Source: JBMOKU01 sp049324315 (GTDB taxonomy: Bacteria; Bacillota; Clostridia; Peptostreptococcales; Thermotaleaceae). From it: a stretch of 64,000 nt of DNA. The translations under genes and the position numbers were made by a program. Below are positions 1-8,741 of this stretch, piece by piece. Under the pieces are notes generated by a model. That model was not told the origin of the DNA. It saw only the letters and a program-made list of their open reading frames with translations, and searched no databases. Every line of letters starts with the position of its first letter. Positions within the stretch are counted from its first letter, which is position 1. Where the stretch lies: assembly GCA_049324315.1 (NCBI GenBank), contig JBMOKU010000032.1:124001-188000 (forward strand). Direction: 5' to 3'.

Positions 1-139
1 TAATAAGAAGTTCCTTAGAAACGGCACCTTTTATTTGTGTCAGAAAAGGTTGGCGATAATCAGTATATACCTTGGCTGCTGCCGGACGGTTTGCTTCGTC
101 AATCACCATTGTAATTTCTAAATATGCTTTTGTAGTCAT
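1..139 (-). CDS. N-terminal part of a small protein of unknown function (cut by window edge)
   Basis: Only the first 46 residues are inside the window, beginning MTTKAYLEITM. An ATG preceded by GGAGG eight bases upstream marks the start convincingly. The short beta-strand-like opening (KAYLEITMVID) followed by a helix vaguely resembles small ferredoxin-fold proteins such as antibiotic-biosynthesis-monooxygenase relatives, but too little is visible to assign a family. It lies downstream of, and on the same strand as, the HxlR regulator gene, so that regulator may control it. The function is unknown. Confidence 0.6.
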   Translation of the reverse strand, partial: MTTKAYLEITMVIDEANRPAAAKVYTDYRQPFLTQIKGAVSKELLI

Positions 140-266
140 GTTATCAACCTCCATTAAATTTAATTTATTTGTATGGATCAACCATGACTGAAGTATATCA
201 GAGCAACTTATACGCGTAAATATATTAACAAATTTATAAGTAGCTATTAAATTTCATAGTATTTCA

Positions 267-644
267 TCATAATTGATCGCAGGTCTTGCACGGAGGCAAT
301 TTCTTGTCTATTTCCTCATTCGTATGGGTTCTTGACCATTGACAGATACTTTGAAGAATCGGGAGAACCGATTTTCCACCTTCTGTGAGAGAGTATTCTA
401 CTTTTGGCGGAATCTCATTATATTGTATCCGCTGAATAATTTTATCCGCAATTAATTCTTTTAACATTGCAGCAAGCACTGCATCGGTAATATTGCTTAG
501 CTCTTTTCTTATTTCACTGTACCGCATAACATCTTTTGAAGATAATACACAGATAATCCTGGATTTCCATTTACCTCCAAAAATATTTAGACCATATTCT
601 ATCGGACACATTATCTCTTTCTCAAGCTTTGGTTCATATTTCAT
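267..644 (-). CDS. HxlR-family winged-helix transcriptional regulator
   Basis: This 125-residue protein has the HxlR signature near its N-terminus: Cys13 in MCPIEYGLNIFGGKWK, then the helix-turn-helix and wing region ending in PPKVEYSLTEGGK. HxlR proteins are small cytosolic dimeric DNA-binding regulators, often sensing thiol-reactive or electrophilic compounds through the N-terminal cysteine. A GGAGG site precedes the ATG. Two further cysteines sit at the C-terminus (PPCKTCDQL), which could add redox or metal sensing, though that is inference. The likely target is the adjacent small gene at the left edge or the regulator's own promoter. Confidence 0.9.
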   Translation of the reverse strand: MKYEPKLEKEIMCPIEYGLNIFGGKWKSRIICVLSSKDVMRYSEIRKELSNITDAVLAAMLKELIADKIIQRIQYNEIPPKVEYSLTEGGKSVLPILQSICQWSRTHTNEEIDKKLPPCKTCDQL

Positions 645-838
645 TTCTCTTTCCTCCTAACGCTATTCAAATCTAACTAACTTTTCTTAATATAGTAACT
701 ATTTTTTATGTAGTGTCTATTTTTAATAAAGTAACTGTTTGAAAATTGAAAAGTGATAAAAGTAATTCATATCAAAATGCTTTCAATAAAGTACTATGCA
801 GCATTTCATTATTTTTCTTCTAAATGCTCTAGATGTCA

Positions 839-1111
839 TTACTTTACGAACCTATCAATAGCTTCATCTAATTTCTGTATAGCACTATCATCTTCATTCT
901 CTACAGCCTCTACTATACAATGGTTAATGTGGTCTTTCAAAATTAACTTTCCTACATTATTTAAAGCAGATTTAACAGCTGCAATCTGTATTAGAATATC
1001 ACTGCACTCTTTTTCTTCTTCTAACATTCTTTTTATTGCATCTGCATGCCCAACGATTCTAGCCATTCTATTAATAATTTGTTTTTGGTTAGGGTGCTTA
1101 TGTTGTTTCAT
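839..1111 (-). CDS. csoR: CsoR/FrmR-family metal- or sulfur-sensing repressor
   Basis: This 90-residue all-helical repressor of the CsoR/FrmR/RcnR family has Cys36, His61 and Cys65. These are the positions and spacing of the Cu(I) ligands of classical CsoR. The IVGHADAIKRM and AAVKSALN segments are typical of the family. It is the second gene of an operon behind a MATE transporter (23-base gap, RBS GGAG). A G/C-tract palindrome of the CsoR operator type lies over the operon promoter at 2528-2550. The ligand set suggests copper, but the partner is a MATE pump and not a copper ATPase, so the inducer may be something else (persulfide, formaldehyde or another metal). Confidence 0.88.
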   Translation of the reverse strand: MKQHKHPNQKQIINRMARIVGHADAIKRMLEEEKECSDILIQIAAVKSALNNVGKLILKDHINHCIVEAVENEDDSAIQKLDEAIDRFVK

Positions 1112-1134
1112 ACGCTACTCTCCTTTTAAAAAAA

Positions 1135-2502
1135 TTATGATATACTGATACTTTTCCATTTGCCCTTTAAGTACCGTATCATTAGAATTATACCTCTCAC
1201 AGTTATGTCTATGGAATAGGCAATCCAAACACCTACTAATCCGAATCCTAATCTCATGCATAGAATATATACGCCTAATACCCGTATTCCCCAAATTCCT
1301 ATAAGAGATGAATACATGGGAAACTTCGTATCTCCTGCTCCTTGTAATGCTGAAGTTATAACCAGTGTTACACATAAGAAGGGTTGAAATAAAGCAATTA
1401 TTCTCAATACTTGAACAACCTGATTAATTACACTAACATCTTTCGTAAATAATCCAGCAAGAAATGGTGCAAAAATATAAAAAATAATCCCTACAACGAC
1501 CATAAAACCTGTAGCTAATAAATACGCCATTAAACCAAACCTTTGTGCATCATCCTCTTTCTTTCTACCTAAATTCTGACCCACTAAGGCAGCTGCTGCT
1601 ACTCCAAATCCCATACCTGGCAAGTAAGAGAAGGTCTCTATTGTTCCAGCTATATTATGGGCAGCATAGGCTTCAGTACCGATTTTAATAATCATCCCTC
1701 CATAAATAAGTTGACCTGATCTCATTATCAATTTTTCCACTGCTGCAGGTATACTAATCCTTGTAATAGATTTTAACATTTTAAAATCAATTTTCCATTG
1801 TTTAGAGATAAAAATATTTAATTTAGTTTCTTTACCGTTTATTTTGTTCATTAATAGAATAACACTTATTGTCCTTGAAGTGGTAGTAGCTAATCCTGCT
1901 CCTAATATCCCAAGTCCATTGAAATTTAATATTCCAAAGATAAATATATAATCAAGTATTGCATTAACAATATTTGCTACTATGGCAATTTTCATAGGAG
2001 TCTTAGTATCACCAGATCCTCTTAGCGCGCTAGACAAAACCATATTCACACATAGAAATACTGAGGGTACAGCTACAGTTAAAAAGTATGGCAAGGCATA
2101 TTCTATGACGCCTTCCTCAGCTCCTAAGACTAGTAAAATTTTTCTTGAAAAAATCAGATTTATACCTCCGAACGCTAACCCAATCAATATACTCAATATC
2201 AATGACTGTTTAACTGCATGATTTGCCTTTTCTTCATCTTCTGCACCTATATGCCTTGAAACAACGGCAGTTGTTCCTACCCCTAGAGCTAGAAAGAATG
2301 CAATATATACATTCATCGTTAAATTTGTGATTCCAACACCTGCAATAGCTTCTGTTCCTATCTTCCCTACAAAATAAGTATCTACCACACCTATGAAAAC
2401 TTGTAAAATGTTTTCAATCATTGCAGGAATTGCTAATGACATAATGCTTTTAATACTAGTGTATTTTGTGAATTGTCTTATAATAGAATTTGTCTGTCCC
2501 AT
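1135..2502 (-). CDS. MATE-family multidrug/toxin efflux transporter
   Basis: This 455-residue integral membrane protein has about twelve predicted hydrophobic segments arranged as two homologous halves. The repeated MATE patterns are LAIPAMIENILQVFIGVVDTYFVG in the first half and SIPAAVEKLIMRSGQLIYGG in the second. MATE pumps export organic cations or metabolites using Na+ or H+ gradients. The length matches the family. A purine-rich site (AAGGGGGGG) precedes the ATG. It is the first gene of an operon with the CsoR-type repressor, behind a consensus promoter and palindromic operator. The substrate cannot be read from the sequence. Confidence 0.92.
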   Translation of the reverse strand: MGQTNSIIRQFTKYTSIKSIMSLAIPAMIENILQVFIGVVDTYFVGKIGTEAIAGVGITNLTMNVYIAFFLALGVGTTAVVSRHIGAEDEEKANHAVKQSLILSILIGLAFGGINLIFSRKILLVLGAEEGVIEYALPYFLTVAVPSVFLCVNMVLSSALRGSGDTKTPMKIAIVANIVNAILDYIFIFGILNFNGLGILGAGLATTTSRTISVILLMNKINGKETKLNIFISKQWKIDFKMLKSITRISIPAAVEKLIMRSGQLIYGGMIIKIGTEAYAAHNIAGTIETFSYLPGMGFGVAAAALVGQNLGRKKEDDAQRFGLMAYLLATGFMVVVGIIFYIFAPFLAGLFTKDVSVINQVVQVLRIIALFQPFLCVTLVITSALQGAGDTKFPMYSSLIGIWGIRVLGVYILCMRLGFGLVGVWIAYSIDITVRGIILMIRYLKGKWKSISIS

Positions 2503-2527
2503 CTAAATATATCCCCCCCTTAGCTAA

Positions 2528-2550
2528 ATTATCCCCCGTGGGGGGATAAT
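2528..2550. promoter_or_regulatory. CsoR-type palindromic operator
   Basis: The sequence has perfect 10-base arms, ATTATCCCCC and GGGGGATAAT, separated by GTG. CsoR-family repressors bind such G/C-tract palindromes flanked by AT. It lies immediately downstream of the -10 box of the leftward MATE-csoR promoter, so a bound tetramer would cover the transcription start. Autoregulation is inferred. Confidence 0.8.
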
Positions 2551-2553
2551 GAA

Positions 2554-2582
2554 ATTATACTCTTCCATCATTTGAATTGCAA
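2554..2582 (-). promoter_or_regulatory. Vegetative promoter of the MATE-csoR operon
   Basis: Reading leftward there is TTGCAA, a 17-base spacer and TATAAT, a near-consensus sigma-A promoter. The -10 box ends four bases before the CsoR-type palindrome. Confidence 0.75.
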
Positions 2583-2791
2583 CAGTAGTATTAACGACTT
2601 AGTAATAGACATTCTATTCACCTACTAGGATGGTTGATGTTACTTGCTTACAAAACTCTCTTAAATGTTGGTAGGTGATATTCTCCTTATTAAACCAGGA
2701 GAACCTCTTTATAATTTTTCATATTTATTTTATTTTTACTTCACATGTTTTTGTTATAATAATGAAAAAGGCAGCAAAGTGGGTGAAAATA

Positions 2792-3499
2792 ATGGAGAAA
2801 ACCGTTTTGGTTGTTGATGACGATCAGGATATTGTAAAGCTAATCACAAAAAGTTTAAGATTCGAACAATTTGAAGCAATTCCGGCTTATTCCGGGAAAG
2901 AAGCTCTGTCTATACTGAAAGAAAATCACATAGATTTTGTCGTACTCGATATAATGATGCCAGAAATGGACGGTCTCGAAGTCTGCAGGAATATCAGAAA
3001 CAATTATAATATTCCTATTCTATTTCTAAGTGCACGAGACAGAGACATTGATAAGATTATAGGATTAGAAATAGGCGCAGATGACTATATGACCAAACCA
3101 TTTAGTATCCAAGAGCTTACCTCACGGATTAAAGCACATTTCAGGAAGGTTGACCGCATGTACAAGGAATGGAACGGACTAAAGACAAATTCTGATATAA
3201 ATACCAGTACTTCTGTTTCACCATTGGTTTTAAACGATAAGACCTTTGAGGCCTTTTTAGATAACCAAAAGATTGATTTATCAACCAAGGAATTTCAGAT
3301 TTTATCCTTTCTAAAAGCTCATCCCAATAACGTCTTAACTCGGGAACAGATATACGAAAATGTTTGGGAAGATGAATACGGAGAGATAAATACTGTCACG
3401 GTGCATATAAAAAATATCCGAAGAAAGCTTGGAAGTCAGTATGATTTTATTAAAACAATATGGGGTGTCGGATATAAATATGTTGAAGGAAAGGAATGA
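2792..3499 (+). CDS. OmpR/VanR-type response regulator
   Basis: The 235-residue protein begins MEKTVLVVDDDQD. The receiver domain (about residues 1-115) has the acidic pair at D9-D11, the phospho-acceptor D53 (VLDIMMPEMDG) and the conserved lysine in TKPFS. A C-terminal winged-helix DNA-binding domain follows (about 140-233, LTREQIYENVWEDE). I chose the ATG at 2792 because GGGTG precedes it at good spacing; an in-frame extension upstream is hydrophobic and has no ribosome site. It overlaps the histidine kinase gene by four bases, so the two are translationally coupled. It may control the ABC exporter downstream, but that is inference. Confidence 0.93.
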   Translation: MEKTVLVVDDDQDIVKLITKSLRFEQFEAIPAYSGKEALSILKENHIDFVVLDIMMPEMDGLEVCRNIRNNYNIPILFLSARDRDIDKIIGLEIGADDYMTKPFSIQELTSRIKAHFRKVDRMYKEWNGLKTNSDINTSTSVSPLVLNDKTFEAFLDNQKIDLSTKEFQILSFLKAHPNNVLTREQIYENVWEDEYGEINTVTVHIKNIRRKLGSQYDFIKTIWGVGYKYVEGKE

Positions 3500-4545
3500 A
3501 TATGAAGCTAAAAGTCAAACTTCCTTTACTGTTTCTGCTGATGTTTCTGTTGATTGTCGTTTCCGGTGGTTTATATCTAAATACACTTAGTGTACATGAA
3601 AAGCCTGTAACTGTATCAGGTTCGGAACATTTGCAAATACTTCTTTTTTTGTTTGTTGTAGCAGGCCTTATATTTGCTATTTTAACAGTGTATTTTCATT
3701 TTAATATAACAAAACCGATTCAGATACTTAATATAAGGCTTAAAAGCGTAAATATGAGAAGGACGGTTACCTCCTTATACTCAAAAAGGAAGGATGAAAT
3801 CGGAGAACTGTACAATCATTTTAATGAGATGGAGGAAAGGCTTCATCAGGCGCACAAGGAGCAGATTGATATGATTGCAGCCATAGCTCACGATCTAAAG
3901 ACGCCATTGACTACCATAACTGGATTTGTGGAACTGCTGGCGATGCAGCAAAATCTTTCCGAAAGGGAAAAACAGGAATATTATGAGCTAATCCTAAAGA
4001 AATCAAAGCATATTGCAGAACTGATCAACAGTTTTTCTGCGTTTACCAAGGATGAGCTTGAATTGGAAACGATAGAAATGAAACCCATAGAGGTATTGAA
4101 ACTGTTTGAAAACATCGCTGCAGAATATGAAATCGAATTATCCGGACTTGATTATGAATTGAACTGGGAACATTCCTTCAGCGCAAACCAGCTCATAATG
4201 ATAAACGAACACATGATACGCCGTGTTTTCGGAAATCTTTTCAGCAATGCCGTAAGATATGGTGGAAAGAAAGATCTGAAAGTCTATATGAGCGGCTATG
4301 TGCGTGGATACTACGCATATTTTCAGATAGAGGACAACGGTGTAGGCGTGCCGGACAATGAATTGCCTTCCTTGTTTCTAAAGTTTTTTACTATTGATAA
4401 GTCAAGGCAAAGTAATAGCGGTGGTACAGGACTTGGCTTGGCAAGCTGTAAATCCATTATTGAACATCATGACGGCGAAATTTGTGCATTTCATTCAGAT
4501 TATGGTGGATTGGGAATCCGGTTTATCCTTCCGCTTGCTGAATAA
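3496..4545 (+). CDS. Sensor histidine kinase partner of the response regulator
   Basis: This 349-residue membrane kinase has two transmembrane segments (about 7-29 and 47-69) enclosing only a very short external loop of some 17 residues, then HAMP (70-120), a HisKA dimerisation helix with the phospho-acceptor H132 in AHDLKTPLT, and a HATPase domain with N, G1 (DNGVGV) and G2 (GGTGLGL) boxes. The small external loop is typical of intramembrane-sensing kinases of Firmicutes that detect envelope stress or work with an ABC transporter. It is cotranscribed with the regulator gene through an ATGA overlap. A terminator follows. Confidence 0.92.
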   Translation: MNMKLKVKLPLLFLLMFLLIVVSGGLYLNTLSVHEKPVTVSGSEHLQILLFLFVVAGLIFAILTVYFHFNITKPIQILNIRLKSVNMRRTVTSLYSKRKDEIGELYNHFNEMEERLHQAHKEQIDMIAAIAHDLKTPLTTITGFVELLAMQQNLSEREKQEYYELILKKSKHIAELINSFSAFTKDELELETIEMKPIEVLKLFENIAAEYEIELSGLDYELNWEHSFSANQLIMINEHMIRRVFGNLFSNAVRYGGKKDLKVYMSGYVRGYYAYFQIEDNGVGVPDNELPSLFLKFFTIDKSRQSNSGGTGLGLASCKSIIEHHDGEICAFHSDYGGLGIRFILPLAE

Positions 4546-4593
4546 AAAATTGGTGCTGTTAAAACAAATAAATTAAATGAGATATCAAAAGGA

Positions 4594-4642
4594 AAAGAGG
4601 CTGACCCAAAAGGTTTTCACTTTAGGGCAACCTCTTTTTTTT
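4594..4642 (+). terminator. Rho-independent terminator after the two-component system
   Basis: A stem formed by AAGAGGCTGACCC and GGGCAACCTCTT, with two mismatches, is followed by eight T residues. It separates the two-component operon from the ABC genes. Confidence 0.8.
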
Positions 4643-4815
4643 ATGTTTGAGCTTATTATTCAGCACTTCATAATTTTTCATATTTGCTTTATAAATATTT
4701 ATTTTCTTTTTATCAGCGTTTTATCTTCGCCCTGTATCATTTGATTAGAACAGATGAAGAAACATATATCATTGTCATCTGAACTACAGTTATATCTCAG
4801 AAGGGAGAAAAAGCA

Positions 4816-5565
4816 ATGAAAATATCTGGGCAGTTTGCAGACAAAAAACCATTAATCGACCTGCATCAAGTCGTCAAGACCTACGAGTTCTCATCTCAAC
4901 CTTTCACCGCGCTTCAAGACATCAACCTGCAGATCCGGGAGGGGGAGTTTGTCGCCGTGGTTGGCAAATCCGGCAGCGGCAAGACAACGCTGATGAACCT
5001 CCTGGCGGGCATCGACCGGCCTACCGGCGGAGCGATCACAGTTGCCGGTACAAAGCTGCATTCGCTGTCGGAGTCACAGCTTGCGGAATGGAGAGGTCGG
5101 ACAATCGGCCTGGTTTTCCAGTTCTTTCAGTTGCTTCCGACCTTGACGGTGGTCGAGAACGTGATGCTGCCGATGGACTTCGCAAAGATCGTTCCTGCGA
5201 CTGAACGTCAATCCAAAGCCCTGGATCTTTTGGATAGGGTCGGTATCAGGGATAAAGCCAACAAGTTGCCTACCACCCTGTCAGGTGGAGAACAACAGCG
5301 AGCGGCCATTGCCCGGGCGTTGGCCAATGATCCGCCGATCCTGCTGGCAGACGAGCCGACCGGCAATCTCGACTCGGCGACCGGCGAGGCGGTTATGAAG
5401 CTGTTCACCGACTTGAATGCCGAAGGGCGCACCATCCTCATGGTGACCCATGAGCGGGATATCATGCGTTCCATCAGGCGGCAGGTGGTGTTGATGGACG
5501 GCCGCATTGCTGATGAGGTCCAGATGGAAGCGGATCATCTGAAGTCAGAGGAGGTGAGGTCATGA
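4816..5565 (+). CDS. ABC transporter ATPase of the MacB/LolD type
   Basis: The 249-residue cytosolic ATPase has Walker A (GKSGSGKTT), Q-loop (VFQFFQLLPTLT), signature LSGGEQQR, Walker B (ILLADEPTGNLD) and H-loop (MVTHE). It pairs with the FtsX-type permease that overlaps its end by four bases. MacB-type ATPases drive mechanotransmission rather than classical import and serve lipoprotein release, antimicrobial peptide defence or toxin export. An AGAAGGGAG site precedes the ATG. The gene and its partner are strikingly GC-rich compared with the AT-rich genes on both sides, which suggests recent horizontal transfer. Confidence 0.92.
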   Translation: MKISGQFADKKPLIDLHQVVKTYEFSSQPFTALQDINLQIREGEFVAVVGKSGSGKTTLMNLLAGIDRPTGGAITVAGTKLHSLSESQLAEWRGRTIGLVFQFFQLLPTLTVVENVMLPMDFAKIVPATERQSKALDLLDRVGIRDKANKLPTTLSGGEQQRAAIARALANDPPILLADEPTGNLDSATGEAVMKLFTDLNAEGRTILMVTHERDIMRSIRRQVVLMDGRIADEVQMEADHLKSEEVRS

Positions 5566-8018
5566 CACGGCTGTTGTTCGTCAAGCTGCTCAGGGATATG
5601 CGAGGGACTTGGGAGCGAATCGTGCTGATGGTCCTTGCCTTGAGTATTACGCTGGTAATGTTCAGTGGGGTGTTATATACATGGGGCATCTCTAGCCGGG
5701 ATACTTCTAGCGCCTATCTGGGTACTAATCCGGCGTCGGCATCGATTCTCTTTGAACCTGGGCTGAGCGCTGAAGAGATGGCAGCCATTGCAGCCGAAGC
5801 CCGCAAGCAACCCGGCATCATCAATGCTGCCGCACGTACCCAGTTTACACTTCAGATACAGAAAGAAGACGGCGGGTGGGGGGCGAACCCGCTTCAAATC
5901 TTCGTCTCGGCACCTGATGACCCGATGAACATAGAATCCTTTAAGGTTGAGCAAGGCAGTTGGCCTCCGGGTGCAGGAGAGATCCTGCTTAATCGCACCT
6001 CCCTTGATTTGCTGAATCTGGAGGTTGGAGATGTTGTGGTTGTTCAGGCTCCAAACGGCACACCTACACCACTTCGTATCAGCGGGGTAGTATACTATCC
6101 GGCTCTGGCGCCTTCAGAACAGGAGCAGAAAGCTCATGGCTTTATTACCACAGCATCGCTGCCTGTCCTGGGAGTACCCGTTGCTATGGACGCGCTTAAG
6201 ATCCAGGTCGCCGACCAGCCGGGACAAACCGTGCCAAGCCGTAACCGGGATGTTATTGCAGCTGCAGCACGTGATCTTGCCGGCTGGCTGCAGCAAAACT
6301 ATGGCGTGGACGTCCGTGAGATTCAAGTTCCAACGCCTTATGCTCATCCTCACCAAGCACAAATGGACTCGGTTCTGCTTGGGCTTCTTGCTTTTGGCGT
6401 TGCCGGCTTGCTGCTCAGCGCGATCCTTGTTGCCACCATGCTCAATGGGATGTTTACCCAGCAAATTCCTCATATTGGTATTATGAAGGCCATCGGTGCG
6501 AAATCCAGCCGGGTGCTGCAGTTGTACCTGCTGATGACACTGGTGATATCCCTCACGTCTACCGCCCTTGCTTTTGTCCCTGGTATCTTCATCAGCCGCA
6601 CTTTTGCTCCTATCGTTCTTACGTTGCTGGGCATAGATGTCGTGAGCTTCACGGCTCCATTGTGGATGTATGTGGTGGTTATCGCTGCTGGTGTCGGCAC
6701 GCCGCTTATATTCTCTCTGGCGTCGCTTGTAAAGACCAGCCGTATGACAGTCCGGGAGGCACTCGACTATCGAGGCGTTGAACGCCGCAAGGAAACCTCG
6801 GCACGCTTTGATGCCGAACTTGGCTGGCTGCGGGGACTTAACCGCATAGTACTTATGGCATTCCGTAACATCTTCCGGCGACGGGCCCGGTTTCTGCTGT
6901 CCGTCGGGCTCCTGGCCAGCGCCGGCGCCGTGTTCGTTGCAGGAATGTCCACCATGGCCGGCTTCCAGGCATATTTAGAACGAAACAAGGAGTCACGCAA
7001 TTGGGACATCGAGGTGCGGCTTGCTGTTATCGACCAGATTCCGGCAGGCACATTGACAAGCCTGGTGGAAAAAATACCTGACGTAGCCTTCGTTGAGGGA
7101 TTGAGCATCGTTAAGACGAGCTTTATTCCATCCGGACAACAGTTCAGCATTACACGCACCTATCCCGACCAGGGGCACGGCAGCATAGCCGTAACCGTCG
7201 TCCCACCGAATAGCTCGCTCATAGATCCGCCACCCCTCCTGGAAGGACGCTGGCTGCGCTCGGGTGAAGCAGGCACCGTTGTGGTCAGCCAGGATATGCT
7301 CACAAAAGACCTACCCGGCGTCAATTATGGAGACACAATTCAACTGGCAATCGACGGCCGTCCCACCAGTTGGCAGGTTGTCGGTATTGCTGATTCCGGA
7401 GGACATGGCGGAGGCATCTTTATAACCGAAGAAGGTTTTAAGGCTGTTACCGGTGTAAGCCAGCCCAATCTGCTCCGAATCGTGACTGATAACCATGATG
7501 AAGCGACCCGGACAGCCGTGGCTCAAGCGGTCGACAACGTCCTTGCAGATGCGGGAATCGTAGTGCGATCTTCTACGTCTGTCAGCCGTTCCGAAGCCGC
7601 CGATGCCGGCCACATGGCCCCCCTCATCTATGTTTTCCTGGGACTCTCCATTGCAATAGGTGTTGTTGGGTTTGCCGGGCTGTCCTCAACGATGAGCACC
7701 AATGTGCTTGAACGGACCCGTGAGTTCGGCGTGATGAGCGCAATTGGGGCATCCGCCTCCACTGTGCGCCGCCTCGTCATTCTCGAAGGCATCTTTATAG
7801 CTGTGATAAGCTGCGTGATTGCGGCTATTCCTGTTCCTCTTCTCACGGCAGCGATGGTCGATAATATGCCTATGCCTGTGAAAATTCCTTTCCAGATCTC
7901 GGTATCGGGAGTTGTCATTTGGATAATCGTGGTTATTCTTGGCGCAGCGTTGGCCACATTGGCACCCGCAAATCGGGCATCCCGGCTGACCGTTCGCGAA
8001 GCACTCGTATACTTATAG
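5562..8018 (+). CDS. Large FtsX-family ABC permease
   Basis: This 818-residue membrane protein has duplicated FtsX architecture. There is one transmembrane helix near residues 18-40, an extracellular domain to about residue 265, three membrane helices (about 268-395) ending in a VREALDYR coupling motif, a second N-terminal helix near 445, a second external domain, and three final helices ending in VREALVYL. With the ATPase upstream it forms a complete exporter or mechanotransmission complex. It shares the high GC content of its partner. The substrate is unknown; related systems handle lipoproteins, antibiotics or peptides. Confidence 0.9.
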   Translation: MTRLLFVKLLRDMRGTWERIVLMVLALSITLVMFSGVLYTWGISSRDTSSAYLGTNPASASILFEPGLSAEEMAAIAAEARKQPGIINAAARTQFTLQIQKEDGGWGANPLQIFVSAPDDPMNIESFKVEQGSWPPGAGEILLNRTSLDLLNLEVGDVVVVQAPNGTPTPLRISGVVYYPALAPSEQEQKAHGFITTASLPVLGVPVAMDALKIQVADQPGQTVPSRNRDVIAAAARDLAGWLQQNYGVDVREIQVPTPYAHPHQAQMDSVLLGLLAFGVAGLLLSAILVATMLNGMFTQQIPHIGIMKAIGAKSSRVLQLYLLMTLVISLTSTALAFVPGIFISRTFAPIVLTLLGIDVVSFTAPLWMYVVVIAAGVGTPLIFSLASLVKTSRMTVREALDYRGVERRKETSARFDAELGWLRGLNRIVLMAFRNIFRRRARFLLSVGLLASAGAVFVAGMSTMAGFQAYLERNKESRNWDIEVRLAVIDQIPAGTLTSLVEKIPDVAFVEGLSIVKTSFIPSGQQFSITRTYPDQGHGSIAVTVVPPNSSLIDPPPLLEGRWLRSGEAGTVVVSQDMLTKDLPGVNYGDTIQLAIDGRPTSWQVVGIADSGGHGGGIFITEEGFKAVTGVSQPNLLRIVTDNHDEATRTAVAQAVDNVLADAGIVVRSSTSVSRSEAADAGHMAPLIYVFLGLSIAIGVVGFAGLSSTMSTNVLERTREFGVMSAIGASASTVRRLVILEGIFIAVISCVIAAIPVPLLTAAMVDNMPMPVKIPFQISVSGVVIWIIVVILGAALATLAPANRASRLTVREALVYL

Positions 8019-8030
8019 GAGGGAAAAGCA

Positions 8031-8165
8031 ATGAAAAACAAAAAAGCTATAACAGTGATTATCTTTGTAGTAATCGTACTTGTTTGTTTATACTTCGGTG
8101 CAAGCTGGTTGATAGATCAAATGCAATCCGGTCAAATGCCGGGGCACTTTCGCCCGCCCCACTAG
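8031..8165 (+). CDS. 44-residue single-span membrane protein
   Basis: The reading frame begins MKNKKAITVIIFVV after an excellent AGGAGGG ribosome site, 12 bases beyond the permease stop. It has a positively charged N-terminus, one hydrophobic helix (about residues 6-23) and a short tail ending GHFRPPH. Position and ribosome site argue that it is the third gene of the exporter operon. Small single-span proteins often modulate ABC transporters or are themselves processed and exported, but no function can be assigned. Confidence 0.65.
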   Translation: MKNKKAITVIIFVVIVLVCLYFGASWLIDQMQSGQMPGHFRPPH

Positions 8166-8470
8166 AACCGATGCCTTGTGCCGGCTAACGCTGGAACCTT
8201 TGCTTTGGTCACTTTACAAGTTCCTCATGGGATATAAAGGCTTACCGTTTCGACGCCTCCATAGGCCCTTGCCCGTCCTTATAAGAATGCTAGAATAGAG
8301 GAGTCGATAAAAAAGTCCCCGGTATAATGGATATGGAAGTCCGGGGAGGTTCGGAAGACGTAACTGCACATCTGGACGCTATAAGCGGCGACAGCTGCCA
8401 AGTAGGTCAGACTTGAGGTATCGGAAGTATATACTATTACCGCTAAGCTATATGAGCAATGGATATTCTT
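8166..8470. other. Gene-poor stretch with coding remnants after the exporter operon
   Basis: No intact gene is seen. One open frame with no start and a tail reading LYKFLMGYKGLPFRRL ends at 8298. A hairpin (TCCCCGG/CCGGGGA) lies near 8316-8348. Short frames follow, one ending EVYTITAKLYEQWIFLK and closing near 8478. The base composition is mixed, between the GC-rich exporter and the AT-rich flank, as expected at the edge of a transferred segment. The fragments could be remains of a mobile element, but I recognise none of them. Confidence 0.35.
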
Positions 8471-8510
8471 AAAGTGAGTAGATATCAGAATTTCTACTCA
8501 CTTTTTCTTT
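8471..8510 (+). terminator. Probable terminator downstream of the exporter island
   Basis: The stem AAGTGAGTAG / CTACTCACTT is perfect over ten pairs with a 13-base loop and is followed by a T-rich run (TTTTTCTTTTT). Confidence 0.75.
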
Positions 8511-8537
8511 TTCATAGGTCTTAAGGAACCAAACACA

Positions 8538-8636
8538 GGGCTGCTCTGCGAAGAGCGGAAACAGATTCATCGTCTGTTCGATGACGGATATAAACTACCA
8601 GACAACCCACCTGTCCCCTCGTCTGCAAATATCTAG
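8538..8636 (+). pseudogene. Short coding remnant, family unknown
   Basis: An open frame without a start reads GLLCEERKQIHRLFDDG and continues to a stop at 8634-8636. The amino-acid texture looks like a genuine protein C-terminus, but nothing upstream joins it in frame. It is isolated between two hairpins. I regard it as a possible relic of a lost gene or insertion element. Confidence 0.3.
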
Positions 8637-8653
8637 CTATTACTCGAATGATA

Positions 8654-8690
8654 AAAATCACTCTACCTTTTAGCCGAGTGATTTTGTTAT
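8654..8690. terminator. Hairpin, probable terminator for the XRE-cupin gene
   Basis: The arms AAAATCACTC and GAGTGATTTT pair perfectly around a 12-base loop. A-tracts and T-tracts on both sides make it usable in either direction. It lies about 50 bases past the leftward XRE-cupin stop. Confidence 0.55.
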
Positions 8691-8741
8691 TCGTGTAGAT
8701 TCATTTCATATCTCGATATCGTCAAATCCATAGAAGTCAAT

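Noticed and set aside
753..1148. 131-codon open frame on the plus strand opposite the CsoR-type gene
   Set aside because: It is an antisense shadow of a recognisable gene with no homology-like motif.
5208..7613. Several antisense open frames within the exporter genes
   Set aside because: High GC content lengthens antisense frames by chance. The sense strand shows complete ABC motifs.
8166..8741. Intact insertion sequence after the exporter genes
   Set aside because: There is no full transposase frame and no clear terminal inverted repeat; only short coding fragments are visible.
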